A stretch of DNA of 64,000 nucleotides from NCBI GenBank assembly GCA_934725425.1, contig CAKVAX010000002.1, positions 124,001-188,000 on the forward strand, read 5' to 3'. The notes beneath the pieces were generated by a model that saw only the letters and a program-made list of their open reading frames with translations, made no database searches and was not told where the DNA came from. Numbering within the stretch: position 1 is the stretch's first letter; the number at the start of each line of letters is the position of its first letter. Below, one piece after another: positions 41,217 through 49,205 of the stretch. Both the position numbers and the translations under genes were made by a program. This DNA comes from an uncultured Eubacteriales bacterium. Lineage in GTDB: Bacteria; Bacillota; Clostridia; Oscillospirales; Acutalibacteraceae.

Positions 41217-43310
41217 ATGGATATAGGTAAAAAAATTGAAGAAGTTTTTGAACAAATGATAAAAAGGCCTATGTTAAGGGACAAATTTTACGAACTTGAA
41301 AGTATAGATCAAGTTTATGAATTTTTTCATTCTGTAAGAGGAGGATATACTAAGCAAGAATTTTACAATTATATCTCCGACTTCTTGGATGAATTGGATG
41401 AGCTTGATGAAAACAATGACAATGAAATTAACGCTGATGACTTAAACAATGTCGCCGGCGGTGTCGGTATGTCCAAAAAAGCTCTCGCAAGTGCGTTAGC
41501 GGCAATGTCGTTATTTCCGGCATCTCCCGCGGGACTGTATGCAGCTGAAACTAATACCAATACCACAGTTGTAGAGTCTAAGGCAGAGGAAAATCCCAAA
41601 GCAAATGAAGAAAATAAACAAGAAGAGAATAAAAAAGAAGAAAAAAAGAAATCCACAATTTTTTCAAGAATTAAAAAATTTATCTTTAGAAATAAAGGAA
41701 AGATAGCGGTAAGCATTATAGGTTTGATCCTTGTTGCTATTGTTATTAAAAATCGTAAAGGAATCACTAATTGGACAAAGGAAACCATAGATTCCATAAA
41801 AAAAGTGTTTAGCCCTAAAAAAGATGTAAAACTTGCAGGATTGGAAGAAACACTTAAACCCGGTATGACTGACGAGCAAGCCAGAGAAGAAATCAGCAAA
41901 CTTATTACAGGCGACGACAACGAAATAAAAATGCCGGACAATAAAGGTACAGCGGCTGACTTCGACAGATACAACGCATATCTCAAAGTTAAAGAAATGC
42001 GTGAAAAACAAGTAGAATCTTTGGTATCAAGATATTCTAAAGAAAATCAAAGTGTAAGTTGGTATAGCAAAATCCCTTATTTTTGTGGACTCGCAGGTTT
42101 ACTTGGATTGGGTAAACAAGCAGCCTCAGGTATCTCGGATTGCTTAAAGTATTTTTCTTCTATGCAAGACTGGATAGTAAATTTGTCAAGTCCGTATAGC
42201 CTTTTGAACAATATTTTGAAAATAGGTAGAGTTGACTGCGACCCTGTTAAACCTGTTGATTCTAACACAAACATAAACAAGGCGTTTAAAGAAATAAAAG
42301 GTCAAGAAAAGGCCAAAAAACAACTTAGAGGAGCGCTTTCTAATATAATAGTAAGCAAATACTCCAAGTTTAAAAATAATGAAACATACAACAAAGCAGA
42401 CGTTTTCTATTTCATAGGACCTTCCGGCGTAGGAAAAACTTTTATGGCTGCAAAATTATGCGAACATAAAGCTATCAGTAATGATGACCAGCCTTATCTT
42501 TTCTCGGCGGGAGACATTGATAGCCAATCAGATGATACCCTTGTTGATCAAATCTTTGGGCCTAAAATGAGTGACTATGATTTTGGCAGCAATAAAAAAA
42601 CCAAGAGCAGTTTGTATAGTTATATTAAAAATCATCCTAACGGAGTGGTTATATTCGATGAGTACGATAAACTCCCTGACAATAGTTTGGATGAATTCTT
42701 TAGAACTGTTATGGATAAAGGAAAAGTAACAGTCGCACGTCAGGAACTCGATTGTTCAGGACTTACATTTATTTTGACGTCCAATGAAAGTAAAGAATCG
42801 CTTAATGTCGCAGGCGGAAACAAAGAAAGAGAAGAGGACGATTCTATTACTCATCATACTCACGACAAATCATTCACAAACAGAATTAATATTGTTGAAT
42901 TTGAAAAATTATTTGAGGATAACTACGTAGATATTGCCAAGGTTGACCTTTACGGAGAAGTAAAGAAAGCATTCGCCCAGAAAGAAATGGGTGGAGTAAA
43001 TGTAACAATGAGCGAAGAAACTTTCAAAAATATTGCTGATAAAGCAGTGAAATATGGTAAAGGTGCTCGTTACATCAAACTTGATCTCTTGGGAGAGGCT
43101 GCTCAGGTTCTCACTGAATTGTTGTTTGGTAGTTCGGGCGGAAATATTAAGAAATTCAGGGGCAAAACAGTTGAGCTTACTTATAGTCTCAGAGATGCCA
43201 CCGAAGAAGAGTCAAAATATGATGCGCCGGCGGATAAAGAAGGCAAATTTTACGTTAAAGACGGCGATAAATATAAACGTTGGGGATTTGAAGCAACTAT
43301 AAAAGATTAA
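41217..43310 (+). CDS. Nif11-like leader fused to a membrane-anchored AAA+ ATPase
   Basis: 697 residues. Residues 1-80 resemble a Nif11-type RiPP leader (GGYTKQEFYNYISDFLDEL) that ends in a double-glycine site, LNNVAGG at 76-82. A signal-like hydrophobic segment (86-110, ends GLYAAE), a charged Glu/Lys linker (115-146) and a membrane helix (161-178) follow. The C-terminal half is an AAA+ domain of ClpA/B or torsin type: Walker A GPSGVGKT at 401-408, Walker B VVIFDE at 477-482, sensor-1 TSN near 521, an Arg-finger candidate FTNRINIVEF, and a sensor-2 candidate GARYIKLDLLGE. First gene of a three-gene operon. A leader and signal on an ATPase is unexpected; secreted or host-delivered action is inferred. 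Confidence 0.8.
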   Translation: MDIGKKIEEVFEQMIKRPMLRDKFYELESIDQVYEFFHSVRGGYTKQEFYNYISDFLDELDELDENNDNEINADDLNNVAGGVGMSKKALASALAAMSLFPASPAGLYAAETNTNTTVVESKAEENPKANEENKQEENKKEEKKKSTIFSRIKKFIFRNKGKIAVSIIGLILVAIVIKNRKGITNWTKETIDSIKKVFSPKKDVKLAGLEETLKPGMTDEQAREEISKLITGDDNEIKMPDNKGTAADFDRYNAYLKVKEMREKQVESLVSRYSKENQSVSWYSKIPYFCGLAGLLGLGKQAASGISDCLKYFSSMQDWIVNLSSPYSLLNNILKIGRVDCDPVKPVDSNTNINKAFKEIKGQEKAKKQLRGALSNIIVSKYSKFKNNETYNKADVFYFIGPSGVGKTFMAAKLCEHKAISNDDQPYLFSAGDIDSQSDDTLVDQIFGPKMSDYDFGSNKKTKSSLYSYIKNHPNGVVIFDEYDKLPDNSLDEFFRTVMDKGKVTVARQELDCSGLTFILTSNESKESLNVAGGNKEREEDDSITHHTHDKSFTNRINIVEFEKLFEDNYVDIAKVDLYGEVKKAFAQKEMGGVNVTMSEETFKNIADKAVKYGKGARYIKLDLLGEAAQVLTELLFGSSGGNIKKFRGKTVELTYSLRDATEEESKYDAPADKEGKFYVKDGDKYKRWGFEATIKD

Positions 43311-43325
43311 CGCTAAGAGAAAAGG

Positions 43326-43517
43326 GGAGAGATGAGGATGGTAAAAAATATTGATAGGATGATTGAATCAGTAATAGAAAGAGAAGACCTAATGAGAGAA
43401 TTAGCCGAGCAAGAATCTTATGAAGATGTTTATGATTTTTGTACTTCCATAGAAGACGGATACACACAAGAAGAATTATTCGGATTCTTGGATGAAGCAT
43501 ACGAAGATTACGGATAC
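43326..43517 (+). repeat. Leader-coding direct repeat, copy 1
   Basis: 192 bp covering the ribosome site and first ~60 codons of the second leader-AAA gene. It is nearly identical, without gaps, to 44862-45053, with only about a dozen or so differences, while the rest of the two genes is strongly diverged. Confidence 0.9.
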
Positions 43518-44849
43518 GCAACCCCTGAAATTGAAAATAACGCACTGGATTATGTAGCCGGCGGAAAAGGAGATTTCAGAGGGAAAATCATTGCCGGAGT
43601 ACTTTCATCTCTTGCCCTTTTTCCCGCGAGCGCAGTAGGAACCAGTGCTCTAAACCAAGATTCCTCCAAAGTGAACTCTGAAAATTCAGCAAGCTCCGTA
43701 GAAAATAAAAAAGGAATTAAAGCGGGAGTAAAAGCACTTTCCGCGATGTGTAATTATAAATATTCTAAAAGCAAATCCGATAAAATTAATTTAGAAAATG
43801 AAAGCAAACGCTTGGATAAAGTTTTCGGCAAATTACCTTTAACCGAGGATACAAAGTCACAATTTAAAAATGTAATATTATCGATTAAGGGCGAGAAACT
43901 TAAGTACGCAAATGAAGGTAAAGCTTATAATCACGGGGACGTTATTTATGTGAATTCACCTTTCTTTTCAAATGCAATAGAGTCTGTCAAAACCATATTC
44001 GCAGATGAAGAACCTTATGTTTATTCATTTTCAGATATGGATAAGGGATCTGAAAAATCTAAAGTTGAACAAATTTTTGGACCTACTTCTGAAGACAAAA
44101 AGTCAAAAGGAAATGTATTCTATTATATAAAAAATCTTTTTAAGAAAAGTAATGAGCGTAAAAGTTTATATAGTTATATTAAAAGTCATCCCGGTCGCGG
44201 ATGCGTAATTTTGGATAATTATAAAAATTTACGCAATAAAGACGTGGATGAAGCTCTTGAAAAAATAATTGATACAGGAAAAATAACCGTATCCGGAGAA
44301 GAAATTGATTGTTCAGGTATGACTTTTATATTGAATGATAATTCCGGATTTTTTTCCAATAAAATTAAGAGCAAAATAGTTCGTGACCTTAGCTTGGATT
44401 GTGACTCTTCATTCTTAAATAAATTAAAAATCGTTGATTTCGATATAACTCCAGACCAAAAAGTAAAGAATAATTTCTCTAGTATTATCGGTATTAATTA
44501 TTTTTACCCGGGAATAAAAATAAATGTAATATTAAGCGATGAAGAATTAAACAAAATAATTGAAAAAGAAGGATTAAAAGACGAGGACTACAATGATCTC
44601 ACCTATCAAGTTTCGCTTGGACATAATTTTAGACGAATATTACTTGGGCTCATTAATTATCTCGATTCTAAATATGGCAGAAAAGCTCGGGAACAATCAG
44701 ATGCTGTAGGTAGTGTGGATGTTGAACTTAGGTGTGAACTGAGGGATGATTTTAAATCTGACTGGAACCACCCGTTTCACCCCAGAAGTCAAGTTGAAGT
44801 CAATGGAAAAAAGATGTACTGGGGAATTACGGCGACTATAAAAGATTAG
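43338..44849 (+). CDS. Nif11-like leader protein with degenerate AAA+ body (copy 2)
   Basis: About 503 residues from ATG 43338 (GGGAG at 8 nt; ATG 43332 is also possible). The leader ends LDYVAGG at 70-76 and is followed by a signal-like segment (LSSLALFPASAVGTSA). The body aligns with the AAA+ protein upstream: both have KAYNHGDV/YNKADV, VEQIFGP/VDQIFGP, SLYSYIKSHP and IDCSGMTFIL. But the Walker A region reads VNSPFFSNAIES with no GK[ST], and Walker B is CVILDNY, lacking the Glu. It is thus probably a non-hydrolysing pseudo-ATPase. Unlike the first gene, it shows no second membrane helix. Confidence 0.75.
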   Translation: MVKNIDRMIESVIEREDLMRELAEQESYEDVYDFCTSIEDGYTQEELFGFLDEAYEDYGYATPEIENNALDYVAGGKGDFRGKIIAGVLSSLALFPASAVGTSALNQDSSKVNSENSASSVENKKGIKAGVKALSAMCNYKYSKSKSDKINLENESKRLDKVFGKLPLTEDTKSQFKNVILSIKGEKLKYANEGKAYNHGDVIYVNSPFFSNAIESVKTIFADEEPYVYSFSDMDKGSEKSKVEQIFGPTSEDKKSKGNVFYYIKNLFKKSNERKSLYSYIKSHPGRGCVILDNYKNLRNKDVDEALEKIIDTGKITVSGEEIDCSGMTFILNDNSGFFSNKIKSKIVRDLSLDCDSSFLNKLKIVDFDITPDQKVKNNFSSIIGINYFYPGIKINVILSDEELNKIIEKEGLKDEDYNDLTYQVSLGHNFRRILLGLINYLDSKYGRKAREQSDAVGSVDVELRCELRDDFKSDWNHPFHPRSQVEVNGKKMYWGITATIKD

Positions 44850-44861
44850 AATATAAGTATG

Positions 44862-45053
44862 GGAGAGATGAAGATGGTAAAAAATATTGATAGGATGATT
44901 GAATCAGTAATAGAAAGAGAAGACCTAATGAGAGAATTGGCCGAGCAAGAATCTTATGAAGATGTTTATAATTTTTGTACTTCCATAGAGGACGGATATA
45001 CGCAAGAAGAATTATTTGAATTTTTAGAGGGAGCATACGAAGATTACGGATAC
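44862..45053 (+). repeat. Leader-coding direct repeat, copy 2
   Basis: Second copy of the 43326-43517 repeat, covering the ribosome site and the leader of the third gene. It marks a recent duplication or gene conversion limited to the leader. Confidence 0.9.
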
Positions 45054-46313
45054 ATGCCGTCCGAGCTCGAGGACGCTACTCTGAATTGTGTGGCAGGAGG
45101 AAAAGGAAGTTTAAAAGGAAAAATGATGGCCGGAATGCTTTCGTCTCTTACGTTGTTCCCGGTTAGCGCAGTAGGAACCAGCGCTTTGAATCAAGGGCCT
45201 TCTGGTGGAGATGAAAAAAATCCTATCGATATTGTGGATGGCAAACAAAGTTCAAATATAGGAATAAAGGCACTCTCGGCAATGCGTTCCTATAAATATT
45301 TGAAAGGCGGTCCGAACATATTTAAGCCTGTCGATACCACAAAAAAATCTCATAGACGTTTAAGGGGAGTCGAAGGCCAGAAAAACGCCAAAGCGCAAAT
45401 TGAGGCGTACCTTGAAAAAATCGAAAACGAAACTCAGGAATGTTTGGAGCAAAATAAAAAATATAATCACGCAGATGTACTTTGTTTTAACGGCGCCAGA
45501 GAAAAAGAATGGAGAGAAAGTTTACGCGCGCTAAGAAATTATTATAAAACTCGTTTTCATCTCGCTCCGGGCAACCAAGCCGTATGCATAGATATTGTTC
45601 AAGGGGCACGGGGAAACAATCCTTCAAAAATCGTTGAAGAATTGCTTTCTAAATCTCAGGATTTTGTTCAGAAAGATGGTAAATATTTAGTAGTTATCGA
45701 AGATTTGAACGATACTTTTAACAAAGAAATTTATAACGTGTTTGCCGAAGCAAAAAAATCCGGTATTGTAGAGTTTAACGGTAAAAAATATGATTTATCC
45801 AAAGGAATGTTTGTTCTTATCTCATCTGTCGAAGATTCAAAAAAAGCTTTTTCGGACAACCTTTCTAACGAGGTGCAGGATACACTTAAAGAAGGAATTA
45901 TAAATTTTGAGGAATATACCCCTTCGGAATATAAAGAAATTATCAGAGATAAATTTTTGTTCGAAGAGACACTTATAGAAAGTTACTTAGACAGAAAATT
46001 GTTTTTATCCAAGAACAAAGATGAAGAAATATGGGATAAATACTCCATGGCTCTAAATATGTTGGACGATTACAAAGAGAATATCAATAAAATCTCTCGT
46101 GAATTGTATGATTACATACATTCGCACAGTTATAAGGATAATTGCAGCAGGATACCCTCACTTTTATTTAACTGGGAATATATGGAGCTTATTGATAAGC
46201 AATCCCCTTATAAATTAATGTTTACATCTGACCAAAAGAAAGTTGTAGATGAGTTTAAGTCAGAAGCGGATAACGAAATAGATAAAAATAATTTTATAAT
46301 AAGTAATATATAA
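44874..46313 (+). CDS. Nif11-like leader protein with diverged AAA-like body (copy 3)
   Basis: About 479 residues from ATG 44874 (GGGAG at 8 nt). The leader ends NCVAGG at 71-76, followed by a signal-like segment (LSSLTLFPVSAVGTSA). The body starts with LRGVEGQKNAKAQIEAYLEK, matching IKGQEKAKKQLRGAL of the first gene. The Walker A site is replaced (CFNGAREKEWRES) and the Walker B equivalent is YLVVIEDLNDTF. The C-terminal ~150 residues are helical and unlike the other two. Probably a pseudo-ATPase or adaptor partner of the first protein. No family beyond this is recognised. Confidence 0.72.
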   Translation: MVKNIDRMIESVIEREDLMRELAEQESYEDVYNFCTSIEDGYTQEELFEFLEGAYEDYGYMPSELEDATLNCVAGGKGSLKGKMMAGMLSSLTLFPVSAVGTSALNQGPSGGDEKNPIDIVDGKQSSNIGIKALSAMRSYKYLKGGPNIFKPVDTTKKSHRRLRGVEGQKNAKAQIEAYLEKIENETQECLEQNKKYNHADVLCFNGAREKEWRESLRALRNYYKTRFHLAPGNQAVCIDIVQGARGNNPSKIVEELLSKSQDFVQKDGKYLVVIEDLNDTFNKEIYNVFAEAKKSGIVEFNGKKYDLSKGMFVLISSVEDSKKAFSDNLSNEVQDTLKEGIINFEEYTPSEYKEIIRDKFLFEETLIESYLDRKLFLSKNKDEEIWDKYSMALNMLDDYKENINKISRELYDYIHSHSYKDNCSRIPSLLFNWEYMELIDKQSPYKLMFTSDQKKVVDEFKSEADNEIDKNNFIISNI

Positions 46314-46316
46314 AAT

Positions 46317-46353
46317 TTTCCCGGAGAGTTGCTGTTTTAAGCACTTTCCGGGA
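46317..46353 (+). terminator. Stem-loop after the leader-AAA+ operon
   Basis: TTCCCGGA pairs with TCCGGGAA, with inner GTTGC/GCAC-type pairing. It lies directly after the stop at 46313 and before the convergent gene. The T run is poor, so terminator function is uncertain. Confidence 0.45.
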
Positions 46354-46390
46354 ATTCATTTACAAACTATTTATTTTAGTTCCATTGATA

Positions 46391-47566
46391 TTAACCTATG
46401 CGATAATATTTAACGGTTAAAAGTTCTATATACGCACGATGGAAATAATCTATTATATAAGCTAACTTATTTTTGTTATCGTAGGCTCTTATTTGACCTG
46501 TCATTGTATCGACCATATTTGATATATTTAGATGAGACTCTGATAATTTTTCTTTTGAAAGATTTGGGTGACAAAGAGGATCTTTTCTCTTGAGTTCATT
46601 ATACTTCTTTTCAAGCTCCTCACGTTGTGAACCGTAATTTTTCAGCTCATTACAGAGCTCTTTGAATTCGTTTTTAAGTATTTCGTCTACGAGTGAATTT
46701 TCAATCCTTGTTTTTAAATTCATCAGTTTATACAGGTGTTCATTTACATCTAATGCATTCACAGGATAAAATGCAACATTTTTATAAAATCTTTTTGTAT
46801 AAACAAATATGTTTCCTATCGTATCAGAGCCTTTGGCTCTGGCTTTTTTATCATTTTCCATGATTTTATCGAGAGATTTATTTAATTCTGGAATTGTTTC
46901 TTTTTTGTATTTGAACATATTGTTGATAATTGTTTCCATAATATTTTTGAATTTTTGTTCCGCGTTATCACTTTTACAAAAATCTTGGATATTCATTGAC
47001 AGGGAGGGCTCTTTTAGAGTGTCTATGTTTTTAATCATGTTGAGCATCACATTGAAAAATAAGTAATGGTTCTGAGTAGTAAAACCTGGCGTGTTGTCAA
47101 ATGTGAACTTACAATCTTGAGTAACAATCATTTTTATGAATTTTTGTAAGTTGTCGTGATAATTAGAAAAATTCTCGTGTATATTACGCCAAACACAATC
47201 TATATATTTTGATTTAGCAATGGATCTTTCTTCGTCATTTCTTGCATAATAGCATGTTTCCAACCAACGAACGCTGTCTGATTTGTGGACAGGGTGATAA
47301 TCTTCTTTTTCTAAAAATAATTTTACAAGTCGACGACCGGCTAATGATGTTTCTATCAAGCATGCTCCAACAGGGATAGCTCCAACAGCGATTGCACGAG
47401 CGCATATTTTCCACAAAGCTCTTGGTTCACTTTTCTTGGATGTGTTTGAAGATTTTGGTTCGTCACATTGTACTTGTGGAGCATCAGCAAGCAAGTTCGG
47501 CATCGAGCTGGACACCAATAAACAACTTAACATTGCAGAAATTGCTTTCTTGCTTAAAATATTCAT
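46391..47566 (-). CDS. Exported protein of unknown function, convergent to the leader-AAA+ operon
   Basis: 391 residues with a signal peptide (AISAMLSCLLVSSSMPNLLA, cut near 28) and a second hydrophobic stretch (about 57-75, ARAIAVGAIPVGACLIETS), the same plan as other exported proteins here. The mature part is almost all helical with scattered Cys; a segment DNTPGFTTQNHYLFFNVML lies near 157-175. A coiled-coil-like region is near 300-330 (CNELKNYGSQREELEKKYNE). No domain recognised. AGGAGG precedes the ATG. Confidence 0.65.
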   Translation of the reverse strand: MNILSKKAISAMLSCLLVSSSMPNLLADAPQVQCDEPKSSNTSKKSEPRALWKICARAIAVGAIPVGACLIETSLAGRRLVKLFLEKEDYHPVHKSDSVRWLETCYYARNDEERSIAKSKYIDCVWRNIHENFSNYHDNLQKFIKMIVTQDCKFTFDNTPGFTTQNHYLFFNVMLNMIKNIDTLKEPSLSMNIQDFCKSDNAEQKFKNIMETIINNMFKYKKETIPELNKSLDKIMENDKKARAKGSDTIGNIFVYTKRFYKNVAFYPVNALDVNEHLYKLMNLKTRIENSLVDEILKNEFKELCNELKNYGSQREELEKKYNELKRKDPLCHPNLSKEKLSESHLNISNMVDTMTGQIRAYDNKNKLAYIIDYFHRAYIELLTVKYYRIG

Positions 47567-47635
47567 TAATTGAACCTCCTAATTTTCTTTCTGTAACAAT
47601 TGTATCACATTTTTTTAACAAAATCAATAATAAAT

Positions 47636-47663
47636 TTAACCTTCCAACGAGATGAAAGGTTAA
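47636..47663 (-). terminator. Possible terminator of tyrS
   Basis: TTAACCTT / AAGGTTAA stem with a 12-nt loop, followed on the minus strand by the AT-rich ATTTATTA. Weak T run. Confidence 0.45.
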
Positions 47664-47683
47664 GTTAAAAATTTTAATAGCTA

Positions 47684-48907
47684 TCATTTTAAAATTACTT
47701 TTTTAAAAGTCTTTTTTCCTTTTTTTACAACTACGCCATTGACTAAATTCGATTTATTTATTTCAAAATTTACATCCGATATTTTTTCATTATTTATTGA
47801 AATCCCGCCCTGTTGGACTAAACGCCTTGCTTCGCTTTTTGATGGTGCAATCCCTGCGTTCACAATTAATTCTACAATGTTTAATTTGTCACTTGAAATA
47901 TTGGAGTTTTCCAACACTACAGTAGGCATATTTTCTTCTGAATTTTTTTCTCCAAACAAAGCTTTAGAAGTTTCTTGAGCTTTAATTGCTTCTTCTTCTC
48001 CGTGAACCAGTTTAGTTACCTCGAATGCCAAAATTTCTTTTGCTTGATTTATTTTTTCGTCTTTATATTCGGCGTACTCTTTTATTTTTTCTACAGGAAT
48101 AAAAGTCAGCATGTTCATGCAGTTTATAACGTCTTTATCATCAACATTTCTCCAATATTGATAAAACTCATAAGGAGAAGTTTTTTCCTTATCTATCCAT
48201 AGAGCTCCTTTTTCGGTTTTTCCCATTTTTTTGCCTTCGCTTGTAGTCAAAAGCTTGAAAGTAAGCCCAAATACCTCTTTTTTGTCCATTTTTCTGGTGA
48301 GTTCAATGCCGCCGATTATATTGCTCCACTGGTCGTCCCCGCCAAGTTCCAACAAGCAGTTGTACTTTCTGTTTAAAATTAAAAAGTCATAACTTTGCAT
48401 TAACATGTAGTTGAGTTCAAAGAAAGTCAAACCTTTTTCGAGCCTTTGTTTATAGCATTCTGCCGCAAGCATTCTATTAACTGAAAAATGGACTCCTACT
48501 TCTCTTAAAAAGTCAATGTACTTAAGATTTTCCAGCCAATCTGCATTATTGACAACAATAGCTTTTCCCGGTGTGAGATCAATAAATTTTGAAGCCTGCT
48601 TTTTAAAACATTCTATGTTATGATTAATCTCCTCTTTTGTGAGCATTTTACGCATATCTGTTTTACCGGACGGATCACCTACAAGACCTGTACCTCCACC
48701 AAAAAGAATAATTGGTATATGACCTGCACGTTGAAGGCGAGCCATTGCCATAATTTGAACAAAATGTCCTACATGAAGGCTGTCTGCTGTTGGTTCAAAA
48801 CCTATGTAAAAATGAATCTTCTTTTCATTTAAGAGTTCTTTTACTTTTTCTTCATTTGTAACCTGAGTAATCAACCCTCTGTCGGTCAGTTCCTTATAGA
48901 TATCCAT
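47684..48907 (-). CDS. tyrS: Tyrosyl-tRNA synthetase
   Basis: 407 residues. Class I motifs: GFEPTADSLHVGHFVQIMAM near 38-58 and the KMSKS equivalent KMGKTEKGALW near 228; a C-terminal S4 domain (SKSEARRLVQQGGISINNEK) binds tRNA. It charges tRNA-Tyr with ATP. It is transcribed away from rpoB; the shared 298-bp intergenic region shows no T-box leader. Confidence 0.96.
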   Translation of the reverse strand: MDIYKELTDRGLITQVTNEEKVKELLNEKKIHFYIGFEPTADSLHVGHFVQIMAMARLQRAGHIPIILFGGGTGLVGDPSGKTDMRKMLTKEEINHNIECFKKQASKFIDLTPGKAIVVNNADWLENLKYIDFLREVGVHFSVNRMLAAECYKQRLEKGLTFFELNYMLMQSYDFLILNRKYNCLLELGGDDQWSNIIGGIELTRKMDKKEVFGLTFKLLTTSEGKKMGKTEKGALWIDKEKTSPYEFYQYWRNVDDKDVINCMNMLTFIPVEKIKEYAEYKDEKINQAKEILAFEVTKLVHGEEEAIKAQETSKALFGEKNSEENMPTVVLENSNISSDKLNIVELIVNAGIAPSKSEARRLVQQGGISINNEKISDVNFEINKSNLVNGVVVKKGKKTFKKVILK

Positions 48908-48949
48908 TGTACACCTCTGAAATGTATAAAATTATTCACATACTTGTAC

Positions 48950-48978
48950 TTGACACTTATTCAAAAATGTAGTAAAAT
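48950..48978 (+). promoter_or_regulatory. Promoter of rpoBC
   Basis: TTGACA (48950-48955), 17-bp spacer, TAAAAT (48973-48978). A transcript from here would have a ~220-nt leader before rpoB; I see no ribosomal-protein-binding or attenuator structure in it. Confidence 0.8.
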
Positions 48979-49205
48979 ACAATATTGCATTAATAATACG
49001 CGAACGCATTAAAATCAGTTCTATACTATCATGAATTTATTGTAAAATCAAGTAGAATTTCATAATTTTTTTAACAAAATAATCTAAAATAAAACTGAAA
49101 GAAAATGTGTCGATCGATTATATATTATGATGTATACAGGATTGTTATAATTATTTTTTGGCCAATTAATAATTAAAAAATATTGAAATGGAGTGTTTTT
49201 TATCT

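Noticed and set aside
48908..49205. T-box leader for tyrS or attenuator for rpoB in the shared intergenic region
   Set aside because: No T-box consensus, specifier loop or antiterminator is visible; only a sigma-A-type promoter for rpoB is supported.
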